DNA from: Pseudomonas abyssi
Lineage (GTDB): Bacteria; Pseudomonadota; Gammaproteobacteria; Pseudomonadales; Pseudomonadaceae
Direction of reading: 5' to 3'
Assembly (NCBI RefSeq): GCF_002307495.1
Contig: NZ_NTMR01000014.1
Coordinates: 1-64,000 of the forward strand
DNA: 64,000 nucleotides
Of this stretch, positions 55,738-64,000 are shown piece by piece. Position numbers and translations under genes: made by a program. Below the pieces are notes generated by a model. It searched no databases. It saw only the letters and a program-made list of their open reading frames with translations, and had not been told where the DNA came from. Each line of letters starts with the position of its first letter. The first letter of the stretch is position 1.

Positions 55738-55766
55738 TTGCGCCTGACAGCGCTTGCCGGTAGATT
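55738..55766 (+). promoter_or_regulatory. Candidate thrH promoter
   Basis: TTGCGC and TAGATT are separated by 17 bases, and the -10 ends 39 bases before the thrH GTG. Matches to the sigma-70 consensus are partial. Confidence 0.4.
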
Positions 55767-55804
55767 GTGCGCCAGCCTCAACTATTGAAACTCAGGAGTA
55801 TCGC

Positions 55805-56422
55805 GTGGAAATTGCTTGCCTTGACCTGGAGGGCGTACTGGTCCCGGAAATCTGGATTGCCTTTGCCGAAAAGACCGGCATTGAGGAACTGAAGGCGACC
55901 ACCCGTGATATTCCGGATTACGACGTACTGATGAAGCAGCGTCTTTCCATTCTGGACAAGCACGGCCTCAAGCTGTCGGACATTCAGGAAGTTATCGCGA
56001 CTCTCAAACCGCTGGATGGCGCCGTAGAATTTGTCGACTGGCTGCGTGAGCGCTTCCAGGTCGTGATTCTGTCTGACACCTTCTATGAGTTCTCTCAGCC
56101 GCTGATGCGCCAGCTGGGCTTTCCGACGTTGTTGTGCCACCGTCTGATCACCGATGAGAACGACCGCGTGGTCGACTATCAGCTGCGTCAAAAAGACCCC
56201 AAGCGTCAGTCAGTCATCGCCCTGAAGAGCATTTACTACCGCATCATCGCCGCCGGTGATTCCTACAACGACACCACCATGTTGTCGGAGGCGCATGCCG
56301 GTATCCTGTTCCACGCGCCTGACAACGTGATTAGCGAATTCCCGCAGTTCCCGGCAGTACATACCTATGAAGACCTGAAAAAGGCCTTTATTGCTGCCTC
56401 CAACCGCGAGCTGTCGCTGTAA
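55805..56422 (+). CDS. thrH: ThrH phosphoserine/homoserine phosphotransferase
   Basis: A 205-residue HAD-family enzyme, exactly the size of P. aeruginosa ThrH. The catalytic loop reads CLDLEGVLVPEIW (Asp7, with Glu9 in place of the usual second Asp), followed by VILSDTFYEF and AAGDSYNDTTML. ThrH dephosphorylates phosphoserine and can pass the phosphate to homoserine, linking serine and threonine synthesis. The GTG at 55805 follows AGGAG by seven bases; an ATG at 55754 has no such site and would add an unusual N-terminus. Confidence 0.95.
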   Translation: MEIACLDLEGVLVPEIWIAFAEKTGIEELKATTRDIPDYDVLMKQRLSILDKHGLKLSDIQEVIATLKPLDGAVEFVDWLRERFQVVILSDTFYEFSQPLMRQLGFPTLLCHRLITDENDRVVDYQLRQKDPKRQSVIALKSIYYRIIAAGDSYNDTTMLSEAHAGILFHAPDNVISEFPQFPAVHTYEDLKKAFIAASNRELSL

Positions 56423-56467
56423 GACAACGCTGATCTGCTTGCTCGGCAGTGATCTGCGCCGAGCCAG

Positions 56468-56504
56468 AGCCTGTCGACGCCATCTAGCGTCAACAGGCTT
56501 TTTT
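56468..56504 (+). terminator. thrH terminator
   Basis: A 13-base stem with one mismatch (56468-56480 with 56487-56499, loop CATCTA) is followed by six Ts. It abuts the stop codon of the convergent kinase gene. Confidence 0.9.
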
Positions 56505-57454
56505 CATTGGCTGGTTCGCCCCAGTGGCAAGCTCACTGCGGCCCATTGCGGCCAAGGCCACCAGCGCCGTATCGGCTGGCCGAATACCTGCCTCAACTCG
56601 CTTACGCTGCTGGTTCTCTGTGCCGGCTCGAACGCGAGTGCCCGGCGCAGCGCTGGCCAGCAGTGGGCGGGCAGGTGCGCCGGCTTTTGCAAGCTGCGGT
56701 ACTGATCCATGCGCATTGCCTGCCGCGCTGTCAGGCGGCTGAACGGATGATGGCCGCTGGCCAGTTCATAGAGTACGCACGCCAGTGCATACAGGTCGGT
56801 AGCCGGGCTTAGGTCGCCGCCATCGAGCAGCTCCAGAGCAGCGTATCGCGGGGTCCAGGCCGCCAGGCGGCGACGCGAGAGCCGGGGCAGACGGCTCAAC
56901 AGGCCCTCGTTGCCCTGGCCGAGGCCAAAGTCAAACAGCCGTACATCACTCTCACACAGCATCACGTTGGTGGGTTTTATATCGCCGTGCAGCACGCCGC
57001 GCTGGTGAGCGTGTTGCAGCGCGTCAAGCAGTGCCAGTGCCAGGGGCTGCAAGTCACTCCAGGGCAGTCCCTCAGGGTGTGAGCTCATGATCTGGTCCAG
57101 CGTCGGCCCGGCGAGCAGCTCCAGGGTCAGAAACGCGCGCTTGCTCTGCGCGTCTACGTGGAAGCTGTGGGGGCGCACGATATGGCGGTGGTGCAGGCGG
57201 CTGGTCAGAGCAAACTCGCTGTAGAGCAGGGCATTGGCGTCGGGATGGCGAGAGAACGTATCGTTCAGTGTCTTCAGCGCAACCCAGGGTTCCGGGTCGC
57301 CAAATTGTTCTCGTACCAGGTCACGGGCCCGATAGACCGCACCCATGCCGCCGACGCCAAGCAGGCGTTCGATACGATAACGTTTGCCCATCAGCGCCGG
57401 TAGATCACTGGGGGTCTGCAGGGGGGCGCCTGCTGGCGCGGTTGTCTGTTTCAC
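56504..57454 (-). CDS. stk1: T6SS-associated serine/threonine protein kinase (Stk1-like)
   Basis: A 316-residue Hanks-type kinase: glycine loop LLGVGGMGAVYRARD (31-45), ATP Lys61 in VALKTL, catalytic loop HGDIKPTN (Asp158), DFG at 175-177, and ALE in place of APE. It lacks a clear transmembrane helix or sensory domain after the kinase. It ends the T6SS gene cluster and overlaps the phosphatase gene by 4 bp. This is the place of stk1 in the P. aeruginosa HSI-II cluster; PpkA of HSI-I is much longer. It probably phosphorylates an FHA protein encoded elsewhere in the cluster. Confidence 0.9.
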   Translation of the reverse strand: MKQTTAPAGAPLQTPSDLPALMGKRYRIERLLGVGGMGAVYRARDLVREQFGDPEPWVALKTLNDTFSRHPDANALLYSEFALTSRLHHRHIVRPHSFHVDAQSKRAFLTLELLAGPTLDQIMSSHPEGLPWSDLQPLALALLDALQHAHQRGVLHGDIKPTNVMLCESDVRLFDFGLGQGNEGLLSRLPRLSRRRLAAWTPRYAALELLDGGDLSPATDLYALACVLYELASGHHPFSRLTARQAMRMDQYRSLQKPAHLPAHCWPALRRALAFEPAQRTSSVSELRQVFGQPIRRWWPWPQWAAVSLPLGRTSQ

Positions 57455-58188
57455 GGCGGGCTCGTCGCGGGTGTGGGGCGGATGACAATAGCAGTGAGGT
57501 TGTCCTTGGCGGGGCCTTGCAGGGCCAGATTGAACAGCAGCTCAATGCTGGCCTGTGCTGTCGGCAGTCGCAGTGATTGGGCCAGTTGTCTAAGGCTCAG
57601 GCTGCGATACAGGCCGTCGCTGCAGAGCAGCAGGCGGTCGTGATCCTGTAGCGTGAATTCGCTGGCATCCAGACGCAGCACCTCGTGCGCACCGACGGCG
57701 CGGGTGAGAGCCTGTGCGTTGGGATGCCGCGCCGCCTGGCTGGCGCTGATGTTGCTGCTGATCAATTGCTGAGCAAGGGTATGATCGCGCGACAGCAGAT
57801 ATAGCTTCTGTTGACGCCACAGATAGCAGCGGCTGTCGCCTGCCCACAGGCACAGCGCCCGCCGGCCCTGGGCGAGAACGGCGACCACGGTGCTACCGCT
57901 CAAGGGAGCAGGGCGGCCGGCGCAGAGGGTCACCTCTTGGGTCAGGCGGTGATTTACCTGGTGCAGGGCCTGACGAACCCGGCGCTGGTTCTGGTCAAGA
58001 TTGGCCCCCAGCGGCAGGTCCGCCAGTTGCTCCACAATCAGTCGACTGGCCAGTGCGCCGTTCTGATGGCCTCCCATGCCATCGGCAACGGCCCAGAGGC
58101 TGCCCGGGCGTCGGTCAAGCAGCGCATCTTCATTGCGCTTGCGAACCTTGCCAATGTGGGTCTGACTCGCGCTGTCCCAGTGGATCAT
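57451..58188 (-). CDS. stp1: T6SS-associated PP2C protein phosphatase (Stp1/PppA-like)
   Basis: A 245-residue Mn/Mg-dependent phosphatase with GKVRKRNEDALLD (17-25), AVADGMGGHQNG (Asp36), and later LLLCSDGLYR. It is a minimal PP2C domain with no extension. It overlaps tssM (58185) and stk1 (57451) by 4 bp each. In type VI clusters such phosphatases reverse the kinase and set the firing threshold of the apparatus. Gene order supports Stp1 of the HSI-II type. Confidence 0.92.
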   Translation of the reverse strand: MIHWDSASQTHIGKVRKRNEDALLDRRPGSLWAVADGMGGHQNGALASRLIVEQLADLPLGANLDQNQRRVRQALHQVNHRLTQEVTLCAGRPAPLSGSTVVAVLAQGRRALCLWAGDSRCYLWRQQKLYLLSRDHTLAQQLISSNISASQAARHPNAQALTRAVGAHEVLRLDASEFTLQDHDRLLLCSDGLYRSLSLRQLAQSLRLPTAQASIELLFNLALQGPAKDNLTAIVIRPTPATSPP

Positions 58189-61100
58189 AGCTGTGCCGGC
58201 AGGGCGAAGCCGCGGAGCAACTCCGGGTCGAAGGGGTTGGGCGCTCGCTGGCTGTGCAGCAGGTACTGGGCCCGCATACCGCCAATGCTGGCCCGCAGCA
58301 GCAGGGCATCGCGTTCTTCCTGGCGTTGAATCTCTATGCGGTCCAGCAGGCGAAACAGCGACCAGGTGCCGGCTTCCTGCTGCAGCCCCAGGCGTCGGCC
58401 GCCCAAGTCCTCGAGCGTCAGGCTGATGCGCTCGCTGCCTTCGGCAGCGGGCCAGCGAAAGGCACTGGCGACAATGGGGCCGTGACGGTACTCAAGTTGC
58501 TGGGGCCCATAGTGGAAACTGGCACGGCCCAGGCTGGCATCCAGCGCGTAGGGCTCCAGGCGGAACTGCACGCCAGGCTCGAAGGGGTCATCGGCAAAGA
58601 AGCCGGCGCGGATTGCCTGGGCTCGTGCCAGCTGGGTCAGCAACGCGGACGATAGCGGCAGGCTGCGTCCGTCCAGGGAGCGAAGGCGGTAGTGACCATC
58701 GCGCTGAATCACGAACGGTTGCAGATAGTTGGCGACAAACTGCTCGATGGTGCCTTCCTGTTGGAAAAAGCGACGGAAGTCGCTCAACTCGACATCTCGG
58801 CTGCTGCTGGCACTGAACGGATAGCGCTGGGCGAATGCGCTGCGGTAGACAGTGTACAGGTCGGTCCGGTAGCGCTGGTTCACGTAGCGGCTGGCATCAG
58901 CCAGTACCTGCCCCCATGCGTCTGACGCCAACTGGTTGACCCAGCCATTGAGGGGGGCTGGCAGGGCACTGGCGGCGTCACGCGTGGCGCTGATCGCATC
59001 GGCCTGATGTTGCATGCGCTTGCGCGCCATCTCGAAGGCCAGTTGCCCGCTGTCGCCACTGTTGTAGAGCTGCGCCAGCTGCAACTGCAGTTGAGTGAGC
59101 GCTTGCTGGCTCTGCAGCAATGCCGCGGTAGGGTTGCCGTCGCTGTCGAGCAAGCCATGCAGATTGGCGAACTGCTGCTGCAGGGCTTGCTTGGCGGCGC
59201 TGGCGGGGGTTGCGCGCTCGCGTTGCGGATCAATCAGTCGGGTGTGCTCGCGCAGCTGTTGCAGCAAAAGCAGTTGTGGTGCGCTGCTGGCGCTCAAGGC
59301 CGACAGGTCGGTAACCGCCCGGCCATTACGCAATGTTGCCATGCGCAGTGAAGCCAGCGCGCGGATCCACTCGTCGGTGTAGTCCTGGAAGTACAGAGCC
59401 TCCACCTCAACAAGCAGTTGGCGTTGCTCGCTTGGTGTCAGTTGGCTGCGATTACCCAGCACCCAGTTGTCTTCCAGCAGACGTTCGATCAGGGCAGGCC
59501 CTTGTTGCTGGAACAGGGTCTGATAGCCGGTTCGGGTATAGAAGCCGGGGATGGCGGTTGGGCGGCTGGCGAGCAATTGATGGTCGGTACCCAGTTGGTT
59601 GTCCAGGCGATAGTGTGGCAAGGCACGTGCCTGTTCGCGCAGCAGGCGGTAGGTCAGCTGCGCGAGGGACTCCTGTTGCAACTGGTCGCGCACCCTGGCG
59701 ACCAGCGCCTCATCGACCGCAGTTACCTGCCACGGCAGCGGCAGCAGGCGCTCAAGGTGGGCGCTCAGTTGGGTTTGTACATCGGTCTGTTCGGGGTAGC
59801 GGTGCTGCCACTCTTCGTCCATCCACTGCTGTAGATAACCTGTCTCCAGGCGCTCTGGCTGACTGAGCATGAGGTAGGCGCGCAAGTGGCCAATCAGTTG
59901 CTGGCGGTCAGCGTGGGCGCTGCGCAGGCGTGCCTCAAGCTGGCGGGTTATCAGGGGCAGCAGGTAGTCGCGTAACGATTGCTGGTAGTGTCGCTGTACC
60001 TGGGGCAGGACGTCAGGTGCCTGCTCCAGGGTCAGGGTTCGAGTGAGGACGCGGCCGCCGGTTTCGGGGTGTACAAGAGTAGCGGCGTAGCGGGCATCCA
60101 GTTGCTGCAGCAAGGCGGTGATGCGGCTGTGCGCCTGTATTTTCGGGGTGCTCGGCAGGAAATGCTCGGCCAGGTTGGCCAGCTGAGACAGCCGTTCGCT
60201 TTGCTGATGATAGGCCAAGCTCCAGCCAACGGCGCAGCAGGCAAGCCCCGCCGCCGCCAGGCCGAACCCTACGCGCTGGCGGCGGCGCTGGCGCTGCTCG
60301 CGGTTGGCATCGAGTGATACCCGGTGCGGGTTGCCCAGGATGACCTGCTCGAACAGCTCGATGACAAAGCCCGATTGCCTCGGCGGACCCGGGGCATACA
60401 GCAGGCTATCCTGCTCCGACTGGCCGCTGCAGGTGAAATAGAGTCCCTGCAGGCGAGAACCCGACTGGTAGCGGCTGGCGCTGAAGGTTTGCTCGATAAA
60501 ACGCTGAACAGGTCCTTCGAGGCGCGCCAGTTGCCAGGGCAAATCCAGCAACCGCCCGCGGCGCGCCGGATCGCGCTCCTGGTGCAGGCGATGAAGCATC
60601 TGTGCGTTGAGGCGGCCTAGTAACGCCGCATAGGCTTGCGTGCGGTGCGCGGAATCCGCTTGCGGGTGGTTGTCGAGTCGCATGCCGAAGTGTTGCTGGC
60701 GCTGCTCGAGCGGGAGCTGCTCCAGCAGCTCCGCCAACCCCGGAATCAGGTCGCTCTTGCTGAGCAGCAGGTAGACCGGCAAGTCCAGACCAAGCTGGCT
60801 GCGTAGCTCGCTGAGTGCATGGCGCAGCCGCCGCGCGAGGTTGTCCAGTTCCAGGTCGTGATTCTGCTGAAGCAGGTCTACCGGCAAGGTGATGATGACA
60901 CCGGTCAATGCCGGTTGGCGCCGCTGGCGCAGCAGGGACAGCAGGGCCTGCCAGTGCGGCGCAGGTTGGTCACTGTCGACCTCGGGCAGGCAGTGACCGC
61001 TGCAATCGATCAGGGTGCCTGCGTGGTGGCAATGCCATTCGGCCGGGCTGCTGCCTGCACTGCCGTCAGGGATCTCTGCGGTGCTGCAAAGCAGCGGCAG

Positions 61101-61529
61101 GTCGGGTTGCGCCAGCAGGCTGCTTTTCCCGGCGCCCTGCGGGCCTATGAGCAGGTACCATGGTTGTCTGCGTCGTTGGCGGGCAGTCACGCCGGCTTTT
61201 TGTAGCTGCTGCTGGGCGAGGATGGCGCGCTGGTGCAGTGCCAGGTGTACGTCTACCTGCCGCTCATGCTGTTGTTGTTCTTCGGCGGTCGGTGGCGAGG
61301 GCTTGGGACGTGTGCGCCAGTAGGTGACTGTACGCCAGAGCAGCCATGGCATTGCCAGCAGGGCGATGGTGCCTGCGCGGCTCCAGCGACTGCTCCAGAT
61401 CGCGTGGCCGTTCACCGAGATCATCGGGCCAAGGGTCCAGACCAATAAGCCGAGTAGTACCAGCAACAGCGCCGTCCAGCCAGCCGGGGAGCGCAGCAGA
61501 CCCAGCAGACGCGGGAGTACAGGGTTCAT
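58185..61529 (-). CDS. tssM: Type VI secretion membrane-complex protein TssM (IcmF family)
   Basis: A 1114-residue inner-membrane protein. Two N-terminal helices (about 18-36 and 51-68) precede a cytoplasmic domain with Walker A GPQGAGKSSLL (129-138); a third helix near 430 leads into the large periplasmic part that contacts TssJ. The ATG at 61529 overlaps the tssL stop by 4 bp. It forms the T6SS membrane core with TssL and TssJ, all encoded here. Walker A looks intact. Slightly shorter than many TssM proteins (about 1130-1200). Confidence 0.95.
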   Translation of the reverse strand: MNPVLPRLLGLLRSPAGWTALLLVLLGLLVWTLGPMISVNGHAIWSSRWSRAGTIALLAMPWLLWRTVTYWRTRPKPSPPTAEEQQQHERQVDVHLALHQRAILAQQQLQKAGVTARQRRRQPWYLLIGPQGAGKSSLLAQPDLPLLCSTAEIPDGSAGSSPAEWHCHHAGTLIDCSGHCLPEVDSDQPAPHWQALLSLLRQRRQPALTGVIITLPVDLLQQNHDLELDNLARRLRHALSELRSQLGLDLPVYLLLSKSDLIPGLAELLEQLPLEQRQQHFGMRLDNHPQADSAHRTQAYAALLGRLNAQMLHRLHQERDPARRGRLLDLPWQLARLEGPVQRFIEQTFSASRYQSGSRLQGLYFTCSGQSEQDSLLYAPGPPRQSGFVIELFEQVILGNPHRVSLDANREQRQRRRQRVGFGLAAAGLACCAVGWSLAYHQQSERLSQLANLAEHFLPSTPKIQAHSRITALLQQLDARYAATLVHPETGGRVLTRTLTLEQAPDVLPQVQRHYQQSLRDYLLPLITRQLEARLRSAHADRQQLIGHLRAYLMLSQPERLETGYLQQWMDEEWQHRYPEQTDVQTQLSAHLERLLPLPWQVTAVDEALVARVRDQLQQESLAQLTYRLLREQARALPHYRLDNQLGTDHQLLASRPTAIPGFYTRTGYQTLFQQQGPALIERLLEDNWVLGNRSQLTPSEQRQLLVEVEALYFQDYTDEWIRALASLRMATLRNGRAVTDLSALSASSAPQLLLLQQLREHTRLIDPQRERATPASAAKQALQQQFANLHGLLDSDGNPTAALLQSQQALTQLQLQLAQLYNSGDSGQLAFEMARKRMQHQADAISATRDAASALPAPLNGWVNQLASDAWGQVLADASRYVNQRYRTDLYTVYRSAFAQRYPFSASSSRDVELSDFRRFFQQEGTIEQFVANYLQPFVIQRDGHYRLRSLDGRSLPLSSALLTQLARAQAIRAGFFADDPFEPGVQFRLEPYALDASLGRASFHYGPQQLEYRHGPIVASAFRWPAAEGSERISLTLEDLGGRRLGLQQEAGTWSLFRLLDRIEIQRQEERDALLLRASIGGMRAQYLLHSQRAPNPFDPELLRGFALPAQL

Positions 61530-62374
61530 TGTCGCGCCTCCTGGGTGCTGTACTGTTGCAATGTGTTGTGGCGTTGCTGTTCCAGCGTATTGCTGAAGGC
61601 AGTATGCAGCAGGGTCATGCCCGCGAGTGTGGCGCAAAGCAACAGCCAGGCTGGAAAGGGCCTGCGCAGCGAATGGTCGGCTGCATCGACAGCGTTGGGC
61701 TCGGCCAGTCGGGTGTCGGGCGCCTCGCGGTAGCGCCGAAGTTCCCGGTACAGGCGCTCACTGAGCTCGGCCAGGGCCGTTTCACCTCGCGGCTGCAAGC
61801 GATATCGTCCCTGAAAACCCAGGGCGATGCAGACGTACATCAGCTCTAGTACGTCCAGGTGTCTGCCCGGGTCCCGGTGCAGGCGCTCCAGCAGGACAAA
61901 AAACTTTTCACCGCCGAAGGTTTCCTGGTGAAAGAGGGCAAGCAGGCTGTGTTGTGACCAGTCGCTGTCGTTGCCCCAGCGCGTGGCAAGAATGGCTTCG
62001 TCGAGTACGGTACAGAGCACATAGCGGGCAGCGTGGCGGCTGGTTTGCTCGATGCCGTGGTCCTGGCATTGCAGGTCAAAGTACTGAATACCGGCGCGCA
62101 GCGATTCGCGCAACAGGTCCGGACGTTCCTGCGCGTCGGCGGATTTGAGTTGAACCAGCTCGCTGAGCAGCGGCGCGGCCAGGGCCAACAGGGTATTGGG
62201 GCCGTGGGCGTCGATCAGCAACGAGCTGTTGCCCGGGGGCAGCGACAGGCGTTGTGCCAGAGGCGGTGGACGCAGCGCTGGGTCGTAGTCAGTGAGGGGA
62301 CTGTCGGCGGACCAGGCGTCGTCCTGGGCGAGGATCACAGTCCGGTCGTCATCTCGGGATGCCATTGCGTGCAT
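61526..62374 (-). CDS. tssL: Type VI secretion membrane-complex protein TssL (DotU family)
   Basis: A 282-residue protein with a cytoplasmic helical domain (AARYVLCTVLDEAILATRWG, FGGEKFFVLLERL, LMYVCIALGFQGRYRL) and one C-terminal transmembrane helix (WLLLCATLAGMTLLHTAF) with a short tail. There is no peptidoglycan-binding OmpA-like extension, so any wall anchoring must come from another protein. It follows tssK by three bases and overlaps tssM by 4 bp. Confidence 0.95.
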   Translation of the reverse strand: MHAMASRDDDRTVILAQDDAWSADSPLTDYDPALRPPPLAQRLSLPPGNSSLLIDAHGPNTLLALAAPLLSELVQLKSADAQERPDLLRESLRAGIQYFDLQCQDHGIEQTSRHAARYVLCTVLDEAILATRWGNDSDWSQHSLLALFHQETFGGEKFFVLLERLHRDPGRHLDVLELMYVCIALGFQGRYRLQPRGETALAELSERLYRELRRYREAPDTRLAEPNAVDAADHSLRRPFPAWLLLCATLAGMTLLHTAFSNTLEQQRHNTLQQYSTQEARQ

Positions 62375-62377
62375 GCG

Positions 62378-63709
62378 TCAGCTCCTGATGGCCCAAAAGG
62401 CCAGTTGCAGATTGCTCAGTTCGCCGGCGGCGTGGAACGCGAAGCCGCCAGAGCTGGCCAGCTGTGCGCGTTCATCGGCGCTGAGCTCCAGGGCGAAGTA
62501 GATGCGATCGTTATGAAAGGGCAGTTGCCTGGGAGCAACCGGTAACGCGCGCACGCGGATGCCGGGCAGGTGGAGGTTGACCAGCTGACGAATCTGCTCA
62601 ACAGCACCGATCTTCAGGTGGGTAGGCAATCGCTTGCGCAGGGCGTCGCCGTCGCAGTCAGCCTTGGCCGCCAAGATGAAGAGAGCGCCATCAAGCAGCG
62701 CCGGATCACTGATGGGGGCCACGCGAATGCCGTACTGCCGTTGTTGCAGTGGCAGCTCCATCGCGTGTTGCTCCAGCACCATGGACAGTCTTTGGCGCAA
62801 GGCTCGCATGAGTTGCCGGTAGCTGCCACCCTGGTCACTGTGCTGGTAATGCAGGTCGGCGGGGGGGCGCTTGCTGTCGCAGCTGAAGGTGGATAGTTCG
62901 CCGAGCAGGCTCAGCAACAGGTTGAACAGCACGGCAGGCGGGGTGTGGCTGCCGCTGCGCAGTTGTCGCAGCAAGGGTTCCTGGCGGTTGAGCAATTGGA
63001 GCATCAGCAGGTCACCCAACTCGGCACTGGCGGCGGTGCCGCGGCTACGCAGCCGCTCGGCCAGAGCATCTGCGCGGTGCTGCACAAGGCTGATGGTCTC
63101 CTGCAGGCATTTTTGCAGGTAGGGGCTGTCCTGACAGTGCAGGTAGCTGGCGGTCAGGTCTTCATCCAGACGGATGTTGCCATCGCTACCGCACTCCTGT
63201 ACCTGACAAAGCCGCAGACGGACCAGCGCCTGGTCTTCGCCGGCATCGCCCAGCACCAGACGAAAGGCTGGCTGCGCGACACGCAAGGTAGCGCTGGCAC
63301 CCGCACCTGCGTTGGCGTCGCTGACCTCATGGTCGGCGCTAAGATAGCGTGCCAGCGGTGCTTCGCTCCCGGGTTGCTGTACCTCAAGATGGCCTCGGCT
63401 GGTGAGGGGCAGGGCAAGGTAGACAGGGGTACTCAAGGTGCCGGCCGGGATGTCGAGCGCAAGCGGCTCGGCGCGTTGCGCCAGGTCAAACAGACTGCCG
63501 TCCGGTAGCAGGCCGGCTGCATCGCTCAGCACGATCTTGCCCAGCGCGAGGAACTGGGTATCCAGATCGAGGCGAGTGAAGCCCCAGGCGTGGGCGTGCA
63601 AGCCGCTGGTGCGGCGGGTGAGCTGCTCGTCGTAGTAGCGGTCATGCTGCTGAAAGTGCTGGGGCCGCAGCAGCATTCCTTCGTGCCACACCACATTAAG
63701 CGTTTGCAT
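62378..63709 (-). CDS. tssK: Type VI secretion baseplate protein TssK
   Basis: A 443-residue cytoplasmic protein with the conserved N-terminus VVWHEGMLLRPQHFQQHDRY and typical C-terminal IYFALELS block. TssK trimers connect the baseplate to the TssJLM membrane complex. The ATG at 63709 comes one base after the tssJ stop; a longer in-frame extension was rejected because the conserved N-terminus begins here. It is the P. aeruginosa hsiJ2 position. Confidence 0.95.
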   Translation of the reverse strand: MQTLNVVWHEGMLLRPQHFQQHDRYYDEQLTRRTSGLHAHAWGFTRLDLDTQFLALGKIVLSDAAGLLPDGSLFDLAQRAEPLALDIPAGTLSTPVYLALPLTSRGHLEVQQPGSEAPLARYLSADHEVSDANAGAGASATLRVAQPAFRLVLGDAGEDQALVRLRLCQVQECGSDGNIRLDEDLTASYLHCQDSPYLQKCLQETISLVQHRADALAERLRSRGTAASAELGDLLMLQLLNRQEPLLRQLRSGSHTPPAVLFNLLLSLLGELSTFSCDSKRPPADLHYQHSDQGGSYRQLMRALRQRLSMVLEQHAMELPLQQRQYGIRVAPISDPALLDGALFILAAKADCDGDALRKRLPTHLKIGAVEQIRQLVNLHLPGIRVRALPVAPRQLPFHNDRIYFALELSADERAQLASSGGFAFHAAGELSNLQLAFWAIRS

Positions 63710-63710
63710 G

Positions 63711-64000
63711 TCAGGGCTCTCCGGTGGGCTGTTGTTGGTTGATGCCGTGTTCGTCGAGCGCCAACGTGAACTGGTTGCGTGCGCCAGGCTGCACATCCAG
63801 GCGGATACGCCAGCGGGTGTTGGGCAAGTCACGATAGGCTGCGATCAGGCCCAGGTGTCGTGCTTCGGGGCCGGCAGCTATCTTGAACTGGCGTTGTTCG
63901 CCGGGGCGCAATTCAAGCTCCTGGAGCGCGAGCAGGTCGGGCGACAGGATCTGTTGCGGTCGTTGCTGCAGGGCAAAAAAGTCGGCTTGCTCAAAGGCCA
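63711..64000 (-). CDS. tssJ: Type VI secretion lipoprotein TssJ, C-terminal part (cut by window end)
   Basis: The frame is open to the window edge on the minus strand and encodes the C-terminal 96 residues or so of TssJ: ADFFALQQRPQQILSPDLLA, then LELRPGEQRQFKI, LGLIAAYRDL and a closing strand. These blocks match the beta-sandwich of TssJ outer-membrane lipoproteins; the lipobox lies outside the window. It stops one base before the tssK start. Confidence 0.88.
   Translation of the reverse strand, partial: AFEQADFFALQQRPQQILSPDLLALQELELRPGEQRQFKIAAGPEARHLGLIAAYRDLPNTRWRIRLDVQPGARNQFTLALDEHGINQQQPTGEP

Overview
The window is a chromosomal segment from a gammaproteobacterium of the Pseudomonadaceae. 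This rests on recognisable Pseudomonas-type genes: a roughly 1620-residue NAD-glutamate dehydrogenase (gdhB), the outer-membrane lipoprotein oprI, thrH, cysB/cysH, rmf next to pyrD and rlmL, and a type VI secretion cluster with the gene order of the P. aeruginosa HSI-II type (lipoprotein, tssK, tssL, tssM, phosphatase, kinase). The genus is inferred; a marine/Halopseudomonas-like lineage is possible but not proven. GC content is high and even, coding density is high, and I see no rRNA, tRNA, CRISPR array, transposase or prophage gene.

Layout. 1-4.5 kb: two very similar RND/MMPL transporters (the first cut by the window edge) flank a secreted YCF48-like beta-propeller gene. 4.5-5.0 kb: the only long gene-free stretch, holding a terminator and a repeat-like element with a perfect 14-bp hairpin. 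5.0-11.9 kb (minus): a MoxR / DUF58 / DUF4381 / VWA / VWA-TPR / BatD operon. 12-18.6 kb: gdhB, a DUF2835 gene, pyrD and rmf. 18.8-26.4 kb: rlmL, dacB, a Cache-domain membrane protein, tatD, and a DEAD-box helicase. 26.5-29.4 kb: a glutathionyl-hydroquinone reductase and a cation/proton antiporter. 29.4-34.3 kb (minus): an HlyD / RbbA-type ABC / ABC-2 permease exporter operon.

34.5-42.3 kb (minus): a compact seven-gene operon. It encodes a MoxR-like AAA+ ATPase, an unknown 310-residue protein, an HEIGHH-metallopeptidase/VWA fusion, an unknown 189-residue protein, a stand-alone acyl-adenylating (ANL) enzyme, a PnuC-type nicotinamide riboside transporter and a NadR-type NMN adenylyltransferase/NR kinase. 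Six junctions overlap or nearly touch, so the genes look co-translated. This is the best candidate for an undescribed system: an ATPase/protease-like module linked to an adenylating enzyme and NAD salvage.

42.4-48.3 kb: greB and a YbbA/YbbP-like ABC transporter, divergent tesA, an unknown small gene, an L,D-transpeptidase and its plausible lipoprotein substrate oprI. 48.6-56.4 kb: a GntP-family permease, a small GNAT protein, DAHP synthase, a PanE-like reductase, a 5'-nucleotidase, cysB, cysH and thrH. 56.5-64 kb (minus): the distal half of the T6SS cluster, with tssJ cut by the window edge.

Several genes make functional pairs: cysB (regulator) with cysH (target); the L,D-transpeptidase with oprI; gdhB and pyrD in central metabolism with rmf and rlmL in ribosome physiology; and the Stk1/Stp1 kinase-phosphatase pair with the secretion apparatus. 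Starts were chosen by ribosome-binding sites and family length; family assignments come from reading the sequence, not from database searches.
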